64,000 nucleotides of DNA from assembly GCF_004343725.1 (NCBI RefSeq), contig NZ_PTQW01000009.1:1-64000 (forward strand), in the 5' to 3' direction. How positions within the stretch are numbered: the stretch's first letter is position 1; each line of letters begins with the position of its first letter. Under the pieces are notes generated by a model, which had not been told where the DNA came from, searched no databases, and saw only the letters and a list, made by a program, of their open reading frames with translations. The translations under genes and the position numbers were made by a program. This document shows, in pieces, positions 17,414 through 26,282 of this stretch. The DNA is from Treponema sp. J25. GTDB taxonomy: Bacteria; Spirochaetota; Spirochaetia; Treponematales; Breznakiellaceae.

Positions 17414-17442
17414 TTGACAAATCGCCATGATACCGCAATAGT
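17414..17442 (+). promoter_or_regulatory. Promoter of rpoN
   Basis: TTGACA (17414-17419), 17-base spacer, AATAGT (17437-17442). It lies 20 bases before the GTG start of rpoN. The ribosome-binding site GAAGAGGAG lies in the short leader. Confidence 0.65.
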
Positions 17443-17461
17443 TAAAGAAGAGGAGTAGGCC

Positions 17462-18820
17462 GTGCAGGTTCAGCGACCGGGAATAATTCAAGAACAACGA
17501 TTAAAAATGAATCCCCAGCTCTTTCAGTCGATCAAGCTGATGGCCCTGCCGGTGGTGGAACTGCGGGAACGGATAGCAGAAGAGCTGGAACGGAATCCGG
17601 CCTTAGAGGTTATCGAAGATAAAAGTACCCTTTCGTTAGAAGCCGCTTCGGATTCTCCAAAAGAAGAGGACGAATATTTTGAGGCCACCTCTGATGCGGG
17701 TTTTACCCGTCGGGGGACCGACGAAGATTCGGATGAACAGCGAAAATTTATCGAAGGAGCCCTTTCCCGGCCCGAATCTCTGCAGGAACACCTGTTGTGG
17801 CAACTTCGCCTGCAACCCATCGATGAGGAAGTGCGGAGCATTGGGGAACTCATTATACAGAATCTTAATTCCGACGGGTTCCACATCGAACCGATAGAAA
17901 CCCTCTGTAAGGACCGGGATCCCCAGAAAGTAGAGGCCGCCCTCGCTGTCATTCGTCGCCTTGACCCTCCTGGGTGTGCCACCCGGGACTACCGGGAATC
18001 CCTGCGGGTCCAGGCGGAACTATTACCGGATGCCCCCGAGGGGATGCTGGACGTACTGGATCACCTGGATCTCGTAGAAAAAGGGAAGGTGGCTGAACTG
18101 GCCCGTAAGGTAAAACGGAGCGAAGCGGAAGTTAAAGAGATCATCGAACGTATCAAAGAACTTTCTCCCTTTCCGGGGCGGCAGTACGATGTGCAGGAGG
18201 TCCGGTATGTGGTCCCCGATGTGCAGGTGTTACGCCAGGAGGGGGACTTTGTTATTATATTGAACGATGAGGAAATCCCCGTATTGGGGATTAACCCCTT
18301 CTTTATGAAGCTTTCCCGGGAGAAGCAAGGAGAAAAGCCCCTGCGAGACTTTGTGCGGGAAAACATTAAAGAGGCCCGCTGGTTCATTCATTCGATAAAT
18401 CAGCGGAACCACACCCTTTTAAAGGTGATGCGGGCCATTGTGGAGTTACAGCGCTCATTCTTCGCTAACGGGCCCAAGTACCTTTCTCCCCTTACCTTAC
18501 GGGATGTGGCCCGGGAAGTGGGGGTCCATGAGACCACCGTTTCCCGGATTGCCAACGGGAAATATGTGCAAACCGAATGGGGAATCTTTGAGATTCGCCA
18601 TTTCTTTACCAATTCGATAAGCGGGGCGGGGTCTTCCGGTTCCCGTTTTTCCAAGGAGGGGGTAAAGGAAATTATCAAGGAAATCATTCAGAACGAAGAG
18701 GGACACCTTTCGGATCAGGCTATTGCAGATATCCTGGCCCGTCGTGGGATTCCGCTCGCCCGCCGGACGGTGGCCAAGTACCGGAAGGAACTGGATTTAG
18801 GGCCGTCCTATTCCCGGTAA
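17462..18820 (+). CDS. rpoN: RNA polymerase sigma-54 factor
   Basis: 452 residues from a GTG start behind AGAGGAG. Region I is Gln/Leu-rich and typical (MNPQLFQSIKLMALPVVELRERI is split between conserved blocks), followed by an acidic region II. The core-binding and DNA-binding domains contain SPFPGRQY, DVAREVGVHETTVSRIANGKY (the HTH) and, at the C-terminus, the RpoN box LARRTVAKYRKEL, which reads the -24 element. Sigma-54 directs transcription that needs AAA+ activators; none is encoded in the window. It probably shares an mRNA with hpf 71 bases downstream, an rpoN-hpf pairing known in many bacteria. Confidence 0.96.
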   Translation: MQVQRPGIIQEQRLKMNPQLFQSIKLMALPVVELRERIAEELERNPALEVIEDKSTLSLEAASDSPKEEDEYFEATSDAGFTRRGTDEDSDEQRKFIEGALSRPESLQEHLLWQLRLQPIDEEVRSIGELIIQNLNSDGFHIEPIETLCKDRDPQKVEAALAVIRRLDPPGCATRDYRESLRVQAELLPDAPEGMLDVLDHLDLVEKGKVAELARKVKRSEAEVKEIIERIKELSPFPGRQYDVQEVRYVVPDVQVLRQEGDFVIILNDEEIPVLGINPFFMKLSREKQGEKPLRDFVRENIKEARWFIHSINQRNHTLLKVMRAIVELQRSFFANGPKYLSPLTLRDVAREVGVHETTVSRIANGKYVQTEWGIFEIRHFFTNSISGAGSSGSRFSKEGVKEIIKEIIQNEEGHLSDQAIADILARRGIPLARRTVAKYRKELDLGPSYSR

Positions 18821-18891
18821 AGTCTTCCGGTTACCCCAGACGGTGGAGCGATCGCCATAGAGCGGTTTCAATATAGCCACAGGAGGCACCT

Positions 18892-19185
18892 ATGAACATC
18901 GAGGTTAAGGCGGTTCATTTTTCCCTTTGGGATGGTACGCGGGAGTATCTGGAAAAGAAAATTGCCCGGATCCCCAATGCGGAAAACATGATCGTGGATT
19001 TGCTGTTTACCCTGACTAAAGAAAAGGATTTTTCGGCCGAGGCAACGGTGAATTTCCGGTGGGGCCATTCCATTCATGTAAAAGAACATGATTTTGAGCT
19101 GAATGCGGCCATTGATAAAATGATGGATAAACTGGAAGCGCGGATCATTAAAGAAAAAGAAAAGATTCAGGAGAAACACGCCTAG
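18892..19185 (+). CDS. hpf: Ribosome hibernation promoting factor (short form)
   Basis: 97 residues, the short HPF/YfiA type with no C-terminal dimerisation domain. It begins MNIEVKAVHFSLWDGTREYL and has the basic helix region AAIDKMMDKLEARIIKEKEK. The protein binds in the 30S decoding centre and silences ribosomes in stationary phase. The start follows ACAGGAGGCACCT. It lies 71 bases after rpoN and is followed by an intrinsic terminator. Confidence 0.9.
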   Translation: MNIEVKAVHFSLWDGTREYLEKKIARIPNAENMIVDLLFTLTKEKDFSAEATVNFRWGHSIHVKEHDFELNAAIDKMMDKLEARIIKEKEKIQEKHA

Positions 19186-19236
19186 GTTCTGCTACCCTGG
19201 CGCAAGGGTGCCGGACTGACAACAGAAGAAAAAAGA

Positions 19237-19273
19237 AAAGGGGCTGCCTCAGAGGGAGGAGAGCCCCTTTTTA
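19237..19273 (+). terminator. Terminator after rpoN-hpf
   Basis: AAAAGGGGCT and AGCCCCTTTTT form the stem around an 15-base loop, and the T-run ends the right arm. It closes the rpoN-hpf unit and faces the convergent gene at 19333. Confidence 0.8.
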
Positions 19274-19332
19274 TTGGGGACCTTCAGAGGGATCCCTTTG
19301 CGGCAAGGGAACTCGGTAAGCCGCCCTGATTG

Positions 19333-20316
19333 TTAGCGTGAAGTATCAGAACAGGATTCTTCCACTTTGGTAAGCCAGTGTCGGTTCATCCCGTATCGGA
19401 ATACGACCTCCAATTTTTCGATGACCTCGGGGGTAGGGAAAATAATGGTAAATATCCCCTGTTCCCGAACCTGGGTAGAAGAAGGGGTGCCAATCACTTT
19501 TTTAAGGAACTGCACGGGGATGCCCTGGGTCTTACACAAGGCAAGGCTCTCTTCGCAGGTATCCTCTTTTTTGCGCTGGACCACAAAGGTCCGAAAACGA
19601 AAATCCACGTGGTTTTTTTGAGCCGTTTCGTTCCATATCCGCAGGTCCTCTGGATACCAGCGGCTTGCCAGGGGGAACATGTCGCTCCCCAGAATATGGG
19701 TAAGTTCCAGGGGATAGCCTGCAAACAGTCGGATCAGGGTGTCGATGATACCGATGGTGTCTTTCCCTTCGCCAATGTTCAGAGGAACGATAAAAGGGAA
19801 AAAGACCCGTTCAATCTGACGGCGGAGAATATCGAACCGGTAGGCATACTCTGAGCGGTTGGGTTTTAAGGTGCTTTCCCCGCCCTCGGGGATCACAAAC
19901 AGGATATCCGCCGGCGGTGTACCCCGGGCCATAAAAAGGAAGGCCGTCTCTAAATGGGTCATCTGGAAGGGATCGAAGGAGCCGATAAATACCCCCACGC
20001 GAATCATCTTACGGCGAAACACAAGACAATGGGTAGGAGTCTTTCGTGGTCGACCCCGGCCTGTAGGGGGCTGACTAAGTTCGTCTTGAATCAGGGTTAG
20101 TTCCTTTTTGGTCCAGGGCTCTATAAGCCCTTGTTGGATTCGCTCATCAATGCGCTTCAGGGCCGAAAGAAATAATCGTTTAAAGTAGCCAAATTCCTTT
20201 CGGTCCGCAGGTCGGAGAAACTTCATCTGGGCGAGGCCCGAATAAATAGTGGTAATTTCCTTTGCAATACGGAGGGTATCTTTACTCTCGTACTGCTGTT
20301 CTAGTTCTGTTCGCAT
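19333..20316 (-). CDS. Nucleotidyltransferase-like protein (NadD/CoaD fold)
   Basis: 327 residues. Residues 1-100 are a charged helical region with no recognised domain. From about residue 105 the protein has the cytidylyltransferase fold: VGVFIGSFDPFQMTHLETA corresponds to the GxFDPxHxGH motif, with the first His replaced by Gln and the second site shifted. A second motif, ISSTxVR in NadD, reads TPSSTQVREQG here. The fold transfers a nucleotide to a phosphorylated substrate in NadD, CoaD and relatives. Because the His pair is altered, activity is uncertain and the substrate is unknown. It starts 3 bases after the acyl-CoA ligase stop and is almost certainly co-transcribed with it. Confidence 0.65.
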   Translation of the reverse strand: MRTELEQQYESKDTLRIAKEITTIYSGLAQMKFLRPADRKEFGYFKRLFLSALKRIDERIQQGLIEPWTKKELTLIQDELSQPPTGRGRPRKTPTHCLVFRRKMIRVGVFIGSFDPFQMTHLETAFLFMARGTPPADILFVIPEGGESTLKPNRSEYAYRFDILRRQIERVFFPFIVPLNIGEGKDTIGIIDTLIRLFAGYPLELTHILGSDMFPLASRWYPEDLRIWNETAQKNHVDFRFRTFVVQRKKEDTCEESLALCKTQGIPVQFLKKVIGTPSSTQVREQGIFTIIFPTPEVIEKLEVVFRYGMNRHWLTKVEESCSDTSR

Positions 20317-20319
20317 AGG

Positions 20320-22185
20320 CTATTTCTTCTTAGGGTACAGAAACCGCTTAATCTTTTGGGTTGCGGTCTTTTCAAAGGGTTCTTCCTGAATTTCAACCCG
20401 GTGAATCCTGGAAAAGGCCGCAAGCTGTTTATTGGTAAAATTCTTGATTTCCTGGAGGAGGTATTCGGCCCCCTGCATAGCCGAATGGCCTGTCTCCTGG
20501 ATGATATCCCCCGCGGCGGCAAGCATGGTCCGGGCCTTTTCGTTAAGATAGACCAGGGCGATCAGGTTCCCCTTTTCGTCGGCATACACCAGGGCATCAT
20601 CCACATACCCCGACGCATTGATAAGGCTCTCTATTTCTTCGGGATAGATGTTTTCTCCCGCCGGCCCCAGAATAAGGGCCTTGAGGCGCCCCCGGATGTA
20701 CAGGTTCCCCCGGGCGTCCATACAGCCCAGGTCTCCCGTCTTAAACCAGCCGTCGCCGGTGAAGGCCTCTCGGGTCCGTTCTGGATCCCGATAGTAGCCC
20801 TTCATGACATTGGGCCCCCGGGCCTGAATTTCCCCTTCGGGAGATGATTCGCCCTTCCCTCTTTTTCTTCTTTTGGGCGAACCGGCAGGGGCCTGGGTTC
20901 CCCGTGATGAATCTCTGGGGGCCCCAACAGGGGTTTCCGGTGAGGAATCCCCGGGGACTCCGGCAAGGGTCTTGCTCCCTTGCGAAGGGGCTCCACCGGA
21001 GGATCCCGCACCGACCCCCGCCACCACCCTTCCGGTGTGGTCTACGATCCGCAGTTCTACCCCCTTGAGGGCGGGACCCGTCGAACGCAGGACCTGCCGA
21101 CGAGGATGGGCCCCCGCCAGGAGGGGGGCCGTTTCAGTAAGGCCGTAGCCTATTGCGTAGGGGAAACGGGCGCGGTACAGGAATTCTTCCACATCCGCTG
21201 CCAGGGGAGCGCCGCCAATCCCAAAGAACCGGATAGCTCCTCCAAAGGTTTTAAGGAGGCGGAGCCCCGCTATCCGAATTGCCAGGGGGCGGGTGAATCT
21301 GTTCTTGTACAGAGGATGGGTTTCCAGGGTGGGCTGGATGCGGGATCGGTAGGTTTTTTCGATGATGAGGGGCACGGTGAGCATGATGGTGGGACGAATC
21401 TTTTGCATGGCCGGCAGCAATACCGACGGAGTAGGGGGCCGCCCAAGGTAGGTAGTGCAGGCCCCATTCAGAACGGCGATGAGCATCCCGATGGTACACT
21501 CATAGGTGTGGGCCAGGGGAAGAATCGAAAGAAAGCGATCCCGGGAATAGATTTTGATGATGGAACGACAGGCGGTGGCTTCAAAAATGAGATTGCCGTG
21601 GGTGAGCATTACTCCCTTGCTATTCCCCGTTGTTCCGGAGGTGTAAATGATCGTCGCTACCTCATCGGCGGTAGGGGGGGGTACGGTATCTGTGGGGACC
21701 GGTAATTCTGACCAGGCATACCATCGGCGGTCTTTCCCCTGTTGAATCTGTACTCCCTCCGTGGTCATGGTGTCGATATATATCCAGGGAAAGGCCTCGC
21801 AATAGGGGGAGCCGGCCAGTTTAGGTGTCATCCGTTCGGTAACACAGAGGGCCCGTACCTGGGCATGTTCCGCAATGGTGGCGATCTGCTCGTTAATAAA
21901 GTCGGTAAGGACCGGGACGATGATGGCTCCGGCGACGGAAATACCGAAGTAGCTGATAGGCCACTCGGGCCGGTTTTCCGAAAGAAGGAGTACCCGATCC
22001 CCTGGCGCACAGCCCAGGGTTCCTAAAAGACGGGCAAGCCTGTGGCTCAATTCCCGGAATTCCTGGTAGGTAATAGGGTTCACGAGGTTCCCTTCTGAAA
22101 AAAGTTGAAACGCCCGGCGACGGGGAAACGCCGCTGCGGCTGTTTCAAGTACCGCCGGTAGGGTAAAATCCGTAAGATGTATCAT
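20320..22185 (-). CDS. Long-chain acyl-CoA synthetase (AMP-forming)
   Basis: 621 residues of the ANL superfamily. It activates fatty acids through acyl-AMP to acyl-CoA. Signatures: P-loop TIIYTSGTTGNSKGVMLTHG (about 179-197), GYGLTETAPLL (347-356), GWFKTGDLG (479-487) and the C-terminal Lys region KTATQKIKR. Between residues 389 and 449, where other members have a few residues, there is a 60-residue insertion rich in Gly, Ser, Pro and Arg with repeated GVPGDSS/GAPRDSS units. It sits on the surface just before GEIQARGPNVMKGYY, so activity may survive. It is followed 3 bases later by the nucleotidyltransferase-like gene. Confidence 0.88.
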   Translation of the reverse strand: MIHLTDFTLPAVLETAAAAFPRRRAFQLFSEGNLVNPITYQEFRELSHRLARLLGTLGCAPGDRVLLLSENRPEWPISYFGISVAGAIIVPVLTDFINEQIATIAEHAQVRALCVTERMTPKLAGSPYCEAFPWIYIDTMTTEGVQIQQGKDRRWYAWSELPVPTDTVPPPTADEVATIIYTSGTTGNSKGVMLTHGNLIFEATACRSIIKIYSRDRFLSILPLAHTYECTIGMLIAVLNGACTTYLGRPPTPSVLLPAMQKIRPTIMLTVPLIIEKTYRSRIQPTLETHPLYKNRFTRPLAIRIAGLRLLKTFGGAIRFFGIGGAPLAADVEEFLYRARFPYAIGYGLTETAPLLAGAHPRRQVLRSTGPALKGVELRIVDHTGRVVAGVGAGSSGGAPSQGSKTLAGVPGDSSPETPVGAPRDSSRGTQAPAGSPKRRKRGKGESSPEGEIQARGPNVMKGYYRDPERTREAFTGDGWFKTGDLGCMDARGNLYIRGRLKALILGPAGENIYPEEIESLINASGYVDDALVYADEKGNLIALVYLNEKARTMLAAAGDIIQETGHSAMQGAEYLLQEIKNFTNKQLAAFSRIHRVEIQEEPFEKTATQKIKRFLYPKKK

Positions 22186-22225
22186 GGGTTCCCTCTTGTG
22201 TTACAGGTAATACTCTCGGTACAGT

Positions 22226-22783
22226 ATGGATATGAAATGGAATTTTGGAAAGTCCCTCCACCTACTCCTTTGGGGGAGTTTTTTGTTCGGAAGTGTGGTA
22301 AACCTCTCTGCGCAGCAGGGGACAACCCAGGAAGGGAACTCCCCAAAAGGAAAGGACGCCCGGGGGACCGCTGTGGTCTCTAAGGAGGTTGGGGGCTTAG
22401 ACAGTCAAACGATGCCCCTTAATCTGGAAGACCTCGTGGGTATCGACTTAAAGGAAGCCTTTAATCGCTTCGGGGTGCCCCTTTCGGTGTATCCTGTCCG
22501 GGGCCCCGAAAGCTGGCAGGATGATGTGGTGTTTTCCTATGGGGGCTTTGACCTGTACTGGTATAAAGACCGGGTGTGGCAGGTAGGGACGAGCCGGGCC
22601 TATGGAATTCAAAAGGGAGATACGAAAGAACGGGTCCTGGCCCTGTTAGGCGAACCGATCATAATTATGGATAATGCCCTGGTGTATGCCCTTACTCCCA
22701 AGGCCTGGCCCCTCCGACTTCGCGTTGGGTTTTCTGCCCAGAACCAGGTGGAAAGTATCTATATCTACCGTCCCGATTTTTAG
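22226..22783 (+). CDS. Secreted or periplasmic protein of unknown function
   Basis: 185 residues. An N-terminal signal peptide (LLLWGSFLFGSVVNLSAQQ, cleavage probably after SAQ) precedes a hydrophilic Gly/Lys stretch. After it comes a compact domain containing NLEDLVGIDLKEAFNRFGVP and GDTKERVLALLGEP. The two halves, each a helix with L-G-x-P-like ends, resemble the SmpA/OmlA (BamE-like) type of repeat, but the likeness is weak. I do not recognise the family. It ends 8 bases before aroDE and probably shares its mRNA. A start at 22232 is also possible; neither ATG has a clear ribosome-binding site. Confidence 0.7.
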   Translation: MDMKWNFGKSLHLLLWGSFLFGSVVNLSAQQGTTQEGNSPKGKDARGTAVVSKEVGGLDSQTMPLNLEDLVGIDLKEAFNRFGVPLSVYPVRGPESWQDDVVFSYGGFDLYWYKDRVWQVGTSRAYGIQKGDTKERVLALLGEPIIIMDNALVYALTPKAWPLRLRVGFSAQNQVESIYIYRPDF

Positions 22784-22791
22784 GGGTGTCT

Positions 22792-24279
22792 ATGGCAAAG
22801 GTCTGTATCTGTCTTACGGGAAAAACGATCGCCCAGAACCTGGAAATCCTTGAAGCTTACCGGCCCTACATCGATGTGGCGGAACTCCGGGTGGATTGCC
22901 TCGAACCGGATGAACGTTTTTTTATCCGTCGCTTCCCTTCCCTCGCGGGGGTTCCCACCATTCTTACGGTTCGCCGAAAAATAGATGGGGGCTTTTTTAC
23001 CGAAGGGGAAGGGGCTCGGATCGTTTTGCTGGCGGCGGGGCTCGCCTTTGCCGATGCGGACCGGCGGAACAACTTTGCCTATGTGGATCTGGAAGAGGAC
23101 CTTAACGTTCCCAGTCTGGAAGAAGCGGCCCGGACCTTTGGTACCCGGATTATCCGGTCCTACCATAATTTCCAGGGGGTGGACGAAAATTTGCCGGAAA
23201 AAATCCGGGCATTACGGCGTCATGGGGATGAGATTGCAAAGGTGGCGGTGATGCCCCAAAACCTCCAGGATGTGGCCCGGATTTTTGTAGCTGCCGAAGA
23301 AACTCAGGATGTGGAAAAAATTCTCTTGGGAATGGGACCCCACGGGGTTTGTACCCGTATCCTGGCAGAAAAAATGGGCTCCTACCTTACCTTTGCTTCC
23401 CCCCGCCTTGATCCCACTCTGCCTATTGCGGGACCTGGTCAGTTAGACCCTAAACAGCTAGTGAACCTGTATCGATTCCGGGATATCACGAAGACCACGA
23501 AGGTATACGGAATCGTAGGATATCCGCTTACTGCCACTTCGAGTCCGGAAATTCATAATCGGGGATTTAAGAACATTAAGTTTGATGGGGTGTATATTCC
23601 CTTTCCGGCGGATACACTGGCCTCTTTTTTAGAACTGGCGGAGGTGCTGCAGATAGAGGGGGCCTCGGTAACGGTTCCGTATAAAGAGGCTATCCTTGCT
23701 CGACTTGTGGGAGCCTCGCCGGAGGTCCAAAAAATCGGTTCCTGTAACACCATCCTCAGAACACCCCGGGGCTGGTTTGGGTACAATACGGATGCCCGGG
23801 GCTTTTCGGATTCCCTTTTAACGTTTATCGGGAAAAAAGACCTTAAATGGAAGCGATGCACCATTGTCGGCGCCGGCGGTGTGGCCCGGGCGGTGGCCTA
23901 CGAGATTCATCGGTTAGGGGGACGGGCCTGCGTGGTCAATCGAACGGTGCCTAAGGCAAAAGAACTGGCCGAACCCTTCGGTTTTGCCTGGGGAGGGCTC
24001 GATAGCCGGGGTATGGAACTGGTTGAAAAATATCGGGATATCATCATTCAAACCACCAGCGTGGGCATGGAAGGTCCCGATGTAGACAAGGATCCCCTGG
24101 AACAGTACCGTTTTACGGGCAAAGAGATGGTGATGGATCTGATCTATAAACCAGAGATTACGCGGCTTTTGGAGCGGGCAAGTAGGGCCGGCTGTCGGGT
24201 TCTGAACGGATACGACATGCTGTACCGACAGGCCAAGCTTCAGTTTAAGCTCTTTACCGGCCAGGAATACCCAGAGTAA
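22792..24279 (+). CDS. aroDE: Bifunctional 3-dehydroquinate dehydratase / shikimate dehydrogenase
   Basis: 495 residues joining two consecutive shikimate-pathway enzymes. Residues 1-220 are type I dehydroquinase: ELRVD, the catalytic His in RSYHNF and the Schiff-base Lys in DEIAKVAVMP. Residues about 235-490 are shikimate dehydrogenase: YGIVGYPLTATSSPEIHN, the catalytic Lys in SVTVPYKE, GYNTDARGF, and the NADP-binding GAGGVARAV followed by NRT. The same order is seen in plants and chlamydiae. A GTG at 22786 is in frame, but the ATG at 22792 has AGGGGT at better spacing. With aroC and the trp operon in the same window it feeds chorismate and tryptophan synthesis. Confidence 0.93.
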   Translation: MAKVCICLTGKTIAQNLEILEAYRPYIDVAELRVDCLEPDERFFIRRFPSLAGVPTILTVRRKIDGGFFTEGEGARIVLLAAGLAFADADRRNNFAYVDLEEDLNVPSLEEAARTFGTRIIRSYHNFQGVDENLPEKIRALRRHGDEIAKVAVMPQNLQDVARIFVAAEETQDVEKILLGMGPHGVCTRILAEKMGSYLTFASPRLDPTLPIAGPGQLDPKQLVNLYRFRDITKTTKVYGIVGYPLTATSSPEIHNRGFKNIKFDGVYIPFPADTLASFLELAEVLQIEGASVTVPYKEAILARLVGASPEVQKIGSCNTILRTPRGWFGYNTDARGFSDSLLTFIGKKDLKWKRCTIVGAGGVARAVAYEIHRLGGRACVVNRTVPKAKELAEPFGFAWGGLDSRGMELVEKYRDIIIQTTSVGMEGPDVDKDPLEQYRFTGKEMVMDLIYKPEITRLLERASRAGCRVLNGYDMLYRQAKLQFKLFTGQEYPE

Positions 24280-24293
24280 AAGCTGTTTGTCCT

Positions 24294-25424
24294 CTATGCT
24301 TCAATGGCTTCTATCATAAGGGCGCTGATGTCGTCACTGAGTTGTCCGAAGGGATTGCGACTTTTAAGGGTCTCGTAGAGGCTTTCCAGATCCCGTCCAC
24401 CGTCGGCGAAAAATCCCGTCACCCCTTCGATGCCGAAGGGCATGCCATTACTGTCTTCCGCTTCGTAGATACCGTCGGAGGCAATGAAAAGAATATCCCC
24501 CGGGTCAAGGCCGAAGGGAATCTCCTGGTAGTGGGCCCCTTCGACCATCCCTATCATGAAAGACCGTTCCCGGATAGGTTCAGGGACCAGCACTTCATGG
24601 CGCTTGCGGAAGATGATGGCCATGGGGTGTCCTGCACTGGCAAAATACCCTGTTCCCGAATGGGGATCCATCACCAGAATAGAGGCGGTAAGGTAGTACC
24701 CTTCGATCGTGATGGTGCGGATAAAATCATTATTGATGGTGCTGAGCATCTTCGCCGGAGAGTAGGTGTCCTTCAGGGTACCATGGAAAAGGGTCTTATA
24801 AATCATGGCAAAGAGGGCCGCCGAAATACCGTGGCCCGTGGCATCCGCACTGGAGGCCACGAGTATTCCCGTATCGGTGACAAAGGCTTCCACATAATCG
24901 CCACCGGTCACTTCCAAAGGATGAAAGAGGGTGCTCACCCGCAGTTTCTCCGCCGTAAAAGGGACGGTGGTCACCATGTGTTTCTGGATTTCACTGGCCA
25001 GTTTAAGCTGGGCGTACTCTTCTTGCATGTCCCGAAACATGGCGATTCCCCCGACCACTTCTCCCCGATTGTTCCTGAGGGGGTTAATGGTAAGACTGAC
25101 GGGAATCTCCTGACCACTGGCGGACCGCATAAAGACATACTGGGCGTATTTCCCCCGATACCCCCCTGATATGGCCAGAGCGAGGGGACAGAGTCCCTCG
25201 CCACACAGGAAGGTGCCGGAAGAATCCCGTTTGCAGAGGGGGCCCAGGGTCATGCAGGACCAGCCACAGACTTCCCGGGCAGGGTACCCCAGGATTCGCT
25301 CCGCTGCGGGATTCCAGTAACGGATAATATACTCCCTATCTATGATAAAGATTCCCTCTTCTATCTGTTCCAGGACATCGTAATATGAGGTAGATTCCAG
25401 TAAAAAATCGTTGCAGCTCTCCAC
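24294..25424 (-). CDS. PAS domain / PP2C-type (SpoIIE-RsbU) serine phosphatase
   Basis: 376 residues. The N-terminal PAS domain (about 12-130) contains IDREYIIRYWNPAAERILGYPAREVCG and a Cys-rich stretch (CGWSCMTLGPLCKRDSSGTFLCGEGLC, shown here only as the region around residues 48-75). That stretch might bind a metal or heme. The C-terminal half is the PP2C domain with GGDYVEAF, SADATGHGISAALFAM and FIASDGIYEAED supplying the metal-binding Asp residues. Such proteins sense a signal and dephosphorylate an anti-anti-sigma factor. No partner genes lie nearby. The start is a GTG at 25424; TATACT lies 7 bases upstream with no Shine-Dalgarno sequence, suggesting a leaderless mRNA. Confidence 0.85.
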   Translation of the reverse strand: MESCNDFLLESTSYYDVLEQIEEGIFIIDREYIIRYWNPAAERILGYPAREVCGWSCMTLGPLCKRDSSGTFLCGEGLCPLALAISGGYRGKYAQYVFMRSASGQEIPVSLTINPLRNNRGEVVGGIAMFRDMQEEYAQLKLASEIQKHMVTTVPFTAEKLRVSTLFHPLEVTGGDYVEAFVTDTGILVASSADATGHGISAALFAMIYKTLFHGTLKDTYSPAKMLSTINNDFIRTITIEGYYLTASILVMDPHSGTGYFASAGHPMAIIFRKRHEVLVPEPIRERSFMIGMVEGAHYQEIPFGLDPGDILFIASDGIYEAEDSNGMPFGIEGVTGFFADGGRDLESLYETLKSRNPFGQLSDDISALMIEAIEA

Positions 25425-25431
25425 ATGATAG

Positions 25432-25462
25432 AGTATAGTCCATAGATAGGCGTTTTACACAA
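25432..25462 (-). promoter_or_regulatory. Promoter of the PAS/PP2C gene, leaderless type
   Basis: TATACT (25432-25437) on the minus strand, with TTGTGT (25457-25462) at a long 19-base spacing. The GTG start at 25424 begins 8 bases after the -10 box. The -35 is the weaker part of the call. Confidence 0.5.
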
Positions 25463-25518
25463 GAGCGGGGATAGAAAAAGGTCCCTTTTTATAAACCCTT
25501 GAGTAAGGCAGGAAACAC

Positions 25519-26220
25519 ATGGAGCAACAGAGGCTTAAAGAACTGGTAGGACAAACTGCGGTAGATCAATTGGTTCGCAGTGGAATGAAGGTAGGCCTGG
25601 GTACGGGGTCTACTGCCATGCCGGCGGTGCGCCGTATCGGTGAATTATTACAAAAAGGGGTTTTAAAGGATATTAAAGCGGTTTCTACGAGTTTTCAAAC
25701 CACCGTAGCCTGTGAAGAGTTAGGTATCCCCTTGTATACCCTGAACTCCCGGGAAATTGGGGGCGAGCTTGATCTTACCATCGATGGGGCCGACGAGGTA
25801 GATCCGGACAACAATCTTATAAAAGGCGGTGGCGGGGCCTTGCTGTTAGAAAAAATTGTGGCCTACGCTTCAAAAAACTATGCTATAGTGGTAGATGAAT
25901 CAAAGCTGGTAGAACACCTGGGGCTGGCCTTCCCGGTCCCGGTGGAGGTAATCCCTGAAGCCCGAGAAACGGTCCGTCGGGCCCTTGAAAAACTCGGCGC
26001 CCGGGTTACCCTTCGTCAGGCGGTGCGGAAGGCGGGGCCGGTGGTAACCGACAAGGGGAACCTCCTCTTAGATATTTTGTTTTCCCAGCCGGTAGATGCT
26101 CGTCTCCTGGAAGCCGAAATTAATCAGATCCCCGGGGTGGTGGAGAATGGTTTTTTTACCCGGAAACGTCCCCAGGTGTTTATTGCCCGTTCGACGGGGA
26201 TAGTGGAAGTTCGACCGTAA
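25519..26220 (+). CDS. rpiA: Ribose-5-phosphate isomerase A
   Basis: 233 residues. It interconverts ribose-5-phosphate and ribulose-5-phosphate in the pentose phosphate pathway. All family blocks are present: VGLGTGSTA, the catalytic Asp and Glu in DGADEVD, KGGGGALLLEKI and the Lys in VVDESKLV. The ATG follows CAGGAAACAC. It is the first gene of a plus-strand run with the Cys-rich protein, HTH-cupin and acyl-CoA synthetase genes, though 62 bases separate it from the next gene, so it may have its own mRNA. Confidence 0.95.
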   Translation: MEQQRLKELVGQTAVDQLVRSGMKVGLGTGSTAMPAVRRIGELLQKGVLKDIKAVSTSFQTTVACEELGIPLYTLNSREIGGELDLTIDGADEVDPDNNLIKGGGGALLLEKIVAYASKNYAIVVDESKLVEHLGLAFPVPVEVIPEARETVRRALEKLGARVTLRQAVRKAGPVVTDKGNLLLDILFSQPVDARLLEAEINQIPGVVENGFFTRKRPQVFIARSTGIVEVRP

Positions 26221-26282
26221 AGAAAGGGGGAAGAGAAAAGGGGCCCCTGTGTTTTGAAAAATCCCCTTTCAGGAAGTATTCA

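Noticed and set aside
17462-18820. Sigma-54 promoters near rpoN and elsewhere
   Set aside because: No convincing TGGC-N9/10-TTGC pair was found in front of any gene I checked.
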